Origin: an uncultured Bacillota bacterium
GTDB lineage: Bacteria; Bacillota; Clostridia; Oscillospirales; Oscillospiraceae
Reading direction: 5' to 3'
Assembly (NCBI GenBank): GCA_947383275.1
Contig: CANDCW010000055.1
Coordinates: 1 to 17,564 of the forward strand
Length of the DNA stretch: 17,564 bases
In this document: positions 13,674 through 17,564 of the stretch, in pieces
Layout: each line of letters starts with the position of its first letter
Numbering within the stretch: the stretch's first letter is position 1
Notes under the pieces: generated by a model
What the model was told of the DNA's origin: nothing
Databases searched by the model: none
Seen by the model: only the letters and a program-made list of their open reading frames with translations
Made by a program: the position numbers and the translations under genes

Positions 13674-15110
13674 TTACTCCTCGTCCATGCCGGGCTTGCA
13701 GAACTCGCCAAACAGTTCCTCGTTGGAGGGCATGTCGTAGGGCAGAGGACGGGCCACCCAGGTGGTGTTCATATAGTGCTTCAGGCAGATGTTCTCGGAG
13801 ACAATGTTGCCGCCCCAAGTGCCGCAGCCCATGGAAGACGTGGGAGGCATGCCGTTGTAAGCGGAACCGGAGTTGCCCCGGTTATTGGGCTGGCGGACCA
13901 TGATGCGGGAAACGGGAGCGCACATACCCAGACGGTCGATGTGGCTGTCATCCCAGGAATAGATGCCGCAGGAGTGGCCCTTGCCGCCCACGTTGAACAT
14001 AGCCTGCATCATGTCCAGGGCATTCTGGAACTCGCCGTGGTACTTGAACAGGGTCAGCAGGGTGGTCAGCTTCTCGCTGGAGAAGAAGTGCTCCTTGCCC
14101 ACGTTCTCAATGCCGCCGCCGGTCACAGCGATGAACTTGCGGTCGTCGGGAATGGTGAAGCCAGCGGCCTCGGCCAGCTTCTGGGGGCTGATGGCCACGG
14201 TATTGGGCAGACGGTGTCCAGTCTCGTCCCACATGACGTTCTTCAGCTTCTCGGCCTCTTCCTCGTTGGCCAGGTAAGCGCCCTGCTCAACCAGAGCCTT
14301 CACAAAGCCGTCGTAGACATCCTCGTGGATAATCAGGTTGCCATCGCAGGAGCAGCCGGAACCGAAGTCAGAGCACTTGGAGATGCGGGTATTCTCAGCG
14401 GCCTCAGCCTGACGCTCGGGGGTATCGCAGGTGTTGTCGATGATGACGGTGGCATTGCCGGCGCCGGAACCGTAAGCGGGCACGCCGGTGGAGTAAGCGG
14501 ACTTGACCATGGGGCGGCCGCCGGTGGCGATGGTCAGGCTGCAGCGCTTCATCAGCTCCTGAGTCAGGGTGATGCTGGGCTCCTCAATGCCCTGGATGAT
14601 ATCGGCAGGAGCGCCCTCGCGGACCAGCGTCTCACGGATGATATTGATGCACTTGTTGGTGGTCTTCTTGGCACGGGGGTGGGGGGAGCAGATGATGACG
14701 TCGCGGGCCTTGATGGCGTAAATCACTTGGCCGGCGGGAGTCAGGCAGGGGTTGGTGGTGGGCACCAGGGAGGCAATCACGCCCACGGGCTTGGCATACT
14801 TCACAATGCCCTTCTCGGGAATCTCCTCAATGATGCCAACACTCTTCTGGCGCAGGCAGTCACGGAGGATCAGCTTGATCTTGTTGCGCTTATTGCGCTT
14901 GGTGACCTTATCGCCCAAGCCGGTCTCATCCACGGCCTCGTCGGACAAATTCGCCCAAACCTTCATGTCGCACACGGCGGCAGCCACGGCCTGGCACAGG
15001 CGGTCAACCCGCTCCTGGTCATAAGTGGCAACGATGTCGGCGGCCTTCTGGGCGCGGGCGACCATCTCGTCCAGCATCTGGATCTGTTCAGCAGTAACTT
15101 CTTTTGCCAT
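13674..15110 (-). CDS. CoA-acylating aldehyde dehydrogenase (EutE/SauS/SucD-like)
   Basis: This 478-residue enzyme belongs to the aldehyde dehydrogenase superfamily, in the CoA-acylating branch that includes EutE, the AdhE N-terminal domain, sulfoacetaldehyde dehydrogenase SauS and succinate-semialdehyde dehydrogenase SucD. Landmarks are KPVGVIASLVPTTNPCLTP (107-125), ATGGRPMVKSAYSTGVPAY (195-213), GSGAGNATVIID (214-225) and GCGTWGGN near the C-terminus. An ungapped alignment from memory with EutE-like sequences places the nucleophile at C253 in the run SGCSCDGN. Length fits the family. AAAGGAG lies about 10 bases before the ATG at 15110. It would turn an aldehyde plus CoA into an acyl-CoA with NAD(P)H. 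It is divergent from the third LysR gene. Which aldehyde is used is not readable; no microcompartment shell genes or signal extension are present here. Confidence 0.9.
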   Translation of the reverse strand: MAKEVTAEQIQMLDEMVARAQKAADIVATYDQERVDRLCQAVAAAVCDMKVWANLSDEAVDETGLGDKVTKRNKRNKIKLILRDCLRQKSVGIIEEIPEKGIVKYAKPVGVIASLVPTTNPCLTPAGQVIYAIKARDVIICSPHPRAKKTTNKCINIIRETLVREGAPADIIQGIEEPSITLTQELMKRCSLTIATGGRPMVKSAYSTGVPAYGSGAGNATVIIDNTCDTPERQAEAAENTRISKCSDFGSGCSCDGNLIIHEDVYDGFVKALVEQGAYLANEEEAEKLKNVMWDETGHRLPNTVAISPQKLAEAAGFTIPDDRKFIAVTGGGIENVGKEHFFSSEKLTTLLTLFKYHGEFQNALDMMQAMFNVGGKGHSCGIYSWDDSHIDRLGMCAPVSRIMVRQPNNRGNSGSAYNGMPPTSSMGCGTWGGNIVSENICLKHYMNTTWVARPLPYDMPSNEELFGEFCKPGMDEE

Positions 15111-15381
15111 GATGAATACGCTCCTTTATTTTCATTTATTTTTGCGGGGTTGCTTTCTATGGTTTTATTTTAGCGTGCAAAAGACAATAAGTCCAATACC
15201 TGGTTTCTCTCATATCATAGAGTTTGTCTATCATATAGCAGTTCTATGATTTAATTTTGGAAGTATTATACAAAAACCCGCAAGTCCTCTTGTGCAAAGG
15301 TTCCAGCGGGAAGTGCTTGCAAGAGAGGCTATCTTGGAGTACAATAGAAAATAACTATAATGATGAAAGAAGCGGATTTTT
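15111..15381. promoter_or_regulatory. Divergent control region of aldehyde dehydrogenase and LysR
   Basis: This 271-base AT-rich gap has no gene. Plus strand: TTGCAA (15317-15322), 17 bases, TACAAT (15340-15345) is a good promoter for the LysR gene. Minus strand: a perfect TATAAT (15270-15265) lacks a good -35, as expected for an activator-dependent promoter. Between them and the dehydrogenase lie three ATCAT/ATGAT words at 15214, 15230 and 15246, evenly spaced by 16 bases, and TATGATTTAAT (15245-15255), which matches the reverse complement of GATTAAATCATA at 11 of 12 bases. Confidence 0.55.
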
Positions 15382-16269
15382 ATGACGCTGCTCCAACTAC
15401 AGTATTTCAAAACCCTGGCCCGAGTCCTGCACTACACGCAAGCCGCTGCCGAACTCCACATCGCCCAGCCCAGCCTGAGCTACTCCATCAAGGAGCTGGA
15501 AAAGGAGCTGGGGGTAAAGCTCTTTGAAAAGGACAGCCGGCACATTAAGCTCACTGTATACGGCGAACAGTTCCTTCCCTACGCTGAGCGGGCCCTGGAA
15601 ATGATCGATGAGGGCGTAGGCGTTTTAAAGCAGATGGCGGGCTCCGCCCAGCAGATCGTCCGCCTGGGCTATTTCTATTCCATCTCCGCCTCCCTCATTC
15701 CTGCCGTCATGATAGGCATCTACGGCCAGGAGAAGAACCAGAGCATCCGCTTCCAGTTTACCGAGGCCCCATCCTTCGACCTGTTTCAGCTCTTGAAAAA
15801 GGGAGAGCTGGACCTGGCCTTTTGCATGCACCAGGACGAGGACATTGAATCGGTCACCATTATGCGCCAGCCCCTATACCTGGCTGTCCCACAGCACCAT
15901 CCTCTGTCCAAGCGGGAGTCAGTCTGCTTTGAGGATTTCGCCAAGGAGCCCATTGTTATGTTGGACAAGCCCAGCAGCCTACGCCACCAGCTGGACGGAA
16001 TTTATGCCCAGCATGGCCTCTCTCCAGACGTGGTGTTCGAGGTGCGGGAGTGCAATGCCGCCCTGCAGTATGTTTCCCTGCGCTTTGGTGTCTCCGTCCT
16101 GCCCCAGGTTCCCGCTATGGGCAATGAAAAAGTGATTACTATCCCAATTTCCGATGAAAACGCCACCTTTGTGCGCACCATCAGCTTCTCCTGGATGAAA
16201 AACCGCCCCCTCTCCCCCGCCGCAAAAAAGGTAAGGGACTACATCGTAGAAAACTATGCAACACCATAA
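15382..16269 (+). CDS. LysR-type transcriptional regulator (third of three)
   Basis: This 295-residue LysR-family regulator has an N-terminal helix-turn-helix (MTLLQLQYFKTLARVLHYTQ, then AAAELHIAQPSLSYSIKELE) and a two-lobe effector domain (about 90-290). It is divergent from the CoA-acylating aldehyde dehydrogenase, the classic arrangement for a LysR activator and its target, and convergent with the HMG-CoA-lyase-like gene. The ribosome site is weak (AGCGGA-type), which fits low regulator expression. Its DNA-binding domain resembles that of the regulator at 7503 more than the one at 11258. Effector unknown. Confidence 0.93.
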   Translation: MTLLQLQYFKTLARVLHYTQAAAELHIAQPSLSYSIKELEKELGVKLFEKDSRHIKLTVYGEQFLPYAERALEMIDEGVGVLKQMAGSAQQIVRLGYFYSISASLIPAVMIGIYGQEKNQSIRFQFTEAPSFDLFQLLKKGELDLAFCMHQDEDIESVTIMRQPLYLAVPQHHPLSKRESVCFEDFAKEPIVMLDKPSSLRHQLDGIYAQHGLSPDVVFEVRECNAALQYVSLRFGVSVLPQVPAMGNEKVITIPISDENATFVRTISFSWMKNRPLSPAAKKVRDYIVENYATP

Positions 16270-16272
16270 CAA

Positions 16273-16303
16273 AACGGGCTCCCGCGCCTGGCGGAAGCCC
16301 GTT
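16273..16303 (-). terminator. Terminator between convergent LysR and lyase genes
   Basis: AACGGGCT (16273-16280) pairs with AGCCCGTT (16296-16303), with inner CCGC/GCGG pairing after one mismatch. On the minus strand the stem is followed by TTGTT-type T-rich sequence, so it probably ends the lyase transcript. Confidence 0.7.
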
Positions 16304-16308
16304 GGATA

Positions 16309-17226
16309 TCAGGAGAGGATCAAGTCCTTAGCCCGTCCGGCACGGAGGATATAGCTGTCCAAATCGTGGCCCAGCAGCTCTTTCATCTTTCGGGAGAGCT
16401 CCATCACCTTGACGATATCCACGCCGGTCTCAACACCCATCTCATCGCACATGTTCAGCACATCCTCGGTAGAGATGTTGCCCGCAGCATTGGGGACAAA
16501 GGGACAGCCGCCCAGCCCGCCGAAGGAACCATCAAACTGGGTCATGCCCGCCTCCATAGCCGCCAGGATATTGGCTATGGCCAAACCCCGGGTGTTGTGG
16601 AAGTGGAGCCACCAAGTGGCTTGGGGGTACTTCTCCCGCACCCGGACGCACATCTGATAGACCTGGTTGGGCACGCCCATCCCGGAGGTATCGGACAGGG
16701 AAATCTCGGTGATGCCCACGTTCAGGTAGGCGTCAATGATGGACTCAATGTCAGACAGGGGGATGCGGCCCTCCCAGGGGGAGGCAAAAGGCATTGAGAT
16801 GGAACCGGAGATCGCAATCCCGTTCTCTTTGGCAGCCTGGACGCAGTCCGCGAAACCGGCTACGCTCTGTTCCGGCGTCATGTTCAGGTTCTTCAGGTTG
16901 TGCTGGCGGCTGGCGGAAACATTCAGCTTCACCTTTTTGCAGCCGCAGTCCACCGCCCGTTTGACGCCCCGCAGGTTGGGGATCAGCGCCCGCAGCTCCA
17001 CGCCAGGGGCGTCTCCGATGGCCTTGTACACCTCGTCGGTGTCCGCCATCTGAGGAACCGCCTTAGGGTGCATGAAGGAGCCGACCTCGATTACCTTAAA
17101 GCCGGCATCGATGAGGCCCCTCAGCAGCTCCACCTTCTGCTCGGTGGGCAGGATGGTCTTCTCGTTTTGCAGGCCGTCCCGCAGGCCGACCTCGCACAGA
17201 GTAATAGCCGATGGCAAATTGTTCAT
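16309..17226 (-). CDS. HMG-CoA lyase family enzyme
   Basis: This 305-residue DRE-TIM metallolyase resembles 3-hydroxy-3-methylglutaryl-CoA lyase, which cleaves HMG-CoA to acetyl-CoA and acetoacetate. Conserved features: EVGLRDGLQNE (12-22; R16 and D17 for catalysis and metal), VGSFMHPKAVPQMADT (48-63), the metal-binding HFHNT (H208, H210), and GGLGGCPFVPNAAGN (236-250) with the catalytic cysteine at C241. The family's internal cysteine after SIS is Met here (SISMPF), so it is not a perfect match to the classical enzyme and could cleave a related acyl-CoA. GGGAGG precedes the ATG at 17226. Single gene with its own promoter and terminator, downstream of rplQ. With the nearby CoA-acylating dehydrogenase it suggests CoA-thioester chemistry. 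Confidence 0.9.
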   Translation of the reverse strand: MNNLPSAITLCEVGLRDGLQNEKTILPTEQKVELLRGLIDAGFKVIEVGSFMHPKAVPQMADTDEVYKAIGDAPGVELRALIPNLRGVKRAVDCGCKKVKLNVSASRQHNLKNLNMTPEQSVAGFADCVQAAKENGIAISGSISMPFASPWEGRIPLSDIESIIDAYLNVGITEISLSDTSGMGVPNQVYQMCVRVREKYPQATWWLHFHNTRGLAIANILAAMEAGMTQFDGSFGGLGGCPFVPNAAGNISTEDVLNMCDEMGVETGVDIVKVMELSRKMKELLGHDLDSYILRAGRAKDLILS

Positions 17227-17248
17227 ACCTGATACCTCCCAAATTCTT

Positions 17249-17313
17249 GCGGAGCTTTCCTCCGCGATTTGATTGATAGTACCAGTTTATCGGAAATCGC
17301 CGGCAGAATCCAA
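17249..17313 (-). promoter_or_regulatory. Candidate promoter and leader hairpin of the lyase gene
   Basis: On the minus strand TTGGAT (17313-17308) and TAAACT (17289-17284) are 18 bases apart. A 6-bp hairpin (GCGGAG/CTCCGC, 17249-17265) lies in the leader shortly before the ribosome site. The -10 is only a fair match. Confidence 0.4.
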
Positions 17314-17351
17314 TACATCTTTTAAATGACGCAATAGAAAACATCCATAGA

Positions 17352-17377
17352 AAAACCCGCCCTCTCGGGCGGGTTTT
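17352..17377 (-). terminator. Intrinsic terminator after rplQ
   Basis: AAAACCCGCCC (17352-17362), a 4-base loop, then GGGCGGGTTTT (17367-17377). The stem is flanked by A and T runs on both sides, so it can stop transcription in either direction. It separates the ribosomal operon from the lyase gene. Confidence 0.88.
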
Positions 17378-17387
17378 ATGCCTTTGA

Positions 17388-17564
17388 TTACACCAGCTGA
17401 ATAATGGCCATCTCGGCGGCATCGCCGCGGCGGGGGCCGATGCGGACCACACGGGTGTAGCCGCCGTTGCGGTCGGCATATTTGGGTCCGATCTCCTTAA
17501 ACAGCTTGTTGGCCACGTCCTCCTTGGTGATGTAGGACAGGGCCTGGCGGTAGGAGGCCAGGGT
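17388..17564 (-). CDS. rplQ: Ribosomal protein L17, C-terminal part
   Basis: The last 58 residues of large-subunit ribosomal protein bL17 are present; the gene continues off the right edge. The ending NGGYTRVVRIGPRRGDAAEMAIIQLV is diagnostic of L17, preceded by YITKEDVANKLFKEIGPKYADR. In most bacteria rplQ is the last gene of the alpha operon after rpoA, and the strong terminator 10 bases downstream of the stop supports that here. It anchors the metabolic island beside a conserved housekeeping locus. Confidence 0.96.
   Translation of the reverse strand, partial: TLASYRQALSYITKEDVANKLFKEIGPKYADRNGGYTRVVRIGPRRGDAAEMAIIQLV

Noticed and set aside
13287..15173. A 628-codon open frame on the plus strand
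   Set aside because: It overlaps the Gfo/Idh/MocA 3' end and runs antisense through the whole aldehyde dehydrogenase gene. Its Gly/Ala/Leu/His-rich sequence is the usual mirror of a GC-biased gene, and it has no ribosome site or domain.
1..17564. CRISPR arrays, tRNA genes, insertion sequences or phage genes
   Set aside because: No regularly spaced direct repeats of suitable length, no tRNA-like cloverleaf noticed, and no transposase, integrase or phage proteins among the open frames.

Overview
The window is GC-rich bacterial chromosomal DNA with strong AGGAGG-type ribosome binding sites, dense coding, and heavily biased GC-ending codons in the transporter and ThDP-enzyme genes. Gene content and codon style fit a high-GC Clostridia member, most like the gut Oscillospiraceae (Flavonifractor / Lawsonibacter / Oscillibacter type). 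That placement is an inference from style and has not been tested by a search.

Layout. At the left edge (1-970, minus strand) is a MoxR-type AAA ATPase followed by the start of a VWA/CoxE-like partner gene. A 412-base AT-rich spacer with divergent promoter-like signals follows. Next comes a metabolic island of about 16 kb. Plus strand: a xylose-isomerase-like TIM-barrel enzyme, a divergent AroE (shikimate dehydrogenase) family member, a TRAP transporter (dctQ-dctM-dctP), an EamA/DMT permease, a LysR regulator, and a ThDP-dependent acetolactate-synthase-like enzyme. Minus strand: a second LysR regulator with a metallo-beta-lactamase-fold hydrolase. Plus strand: a Gfo/Idh/MocA oxidoreductase. 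Minus strand: a CoA-acylating aldehyde dehydrogenase, with a third LysR regulator divergent from it. Minus strand again: an HMG-CoA-lyase family enzyme. The right edge is the C-terminus of ribosomal protein L17 (rplQ), so the island lies just downstream of a conserved ribosomal operon and is separated from it by an intrinsic terminator.

How the genes may work together (inference). A periplasmic-type binding lipoprotein and TRAP permease would import an organic acid or polyol-like acid. The AroE-like and Gfo/Idh/MocA enzymes would oxidise or reduce it, and the TIM-barrel enzyme would isomerise or dehydrate it. A ThDP enzyme would cleave or ligate a C-C bond, and a CoA-acylating aldehyde dehydrogenase plus an HMG-CoA-lyase-type aldolase would feed acyl-CoA intermediates into central metabolism. 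The enzyme classes parallel the inositol (IolG/IolE/IolD/IolA) logic and also quinate/shikimate catabolism, but none is a clear orthologue of a named pathway enzyme. The substrate cannot be read from the sequence.

Regulation. Three LysR-type regulators are interleaved with the enzymes. Several intergenic regions carry perfect short palindromes on or near good sigma-A promoters, including ATGAT-N3-ATCAT twice, AAATCAT-A-ATGATTT, ACTAA-TAT-TTAGT and TATACT-A-AGTATA. One 12-base word is shared exactly by two intergenic regions and matches a third at 11 of 12 bases. Hairpins punctuate the TRAP operon. No tRNA, rRNA, CRISPR array, insertion sequence or phage gene was seen.
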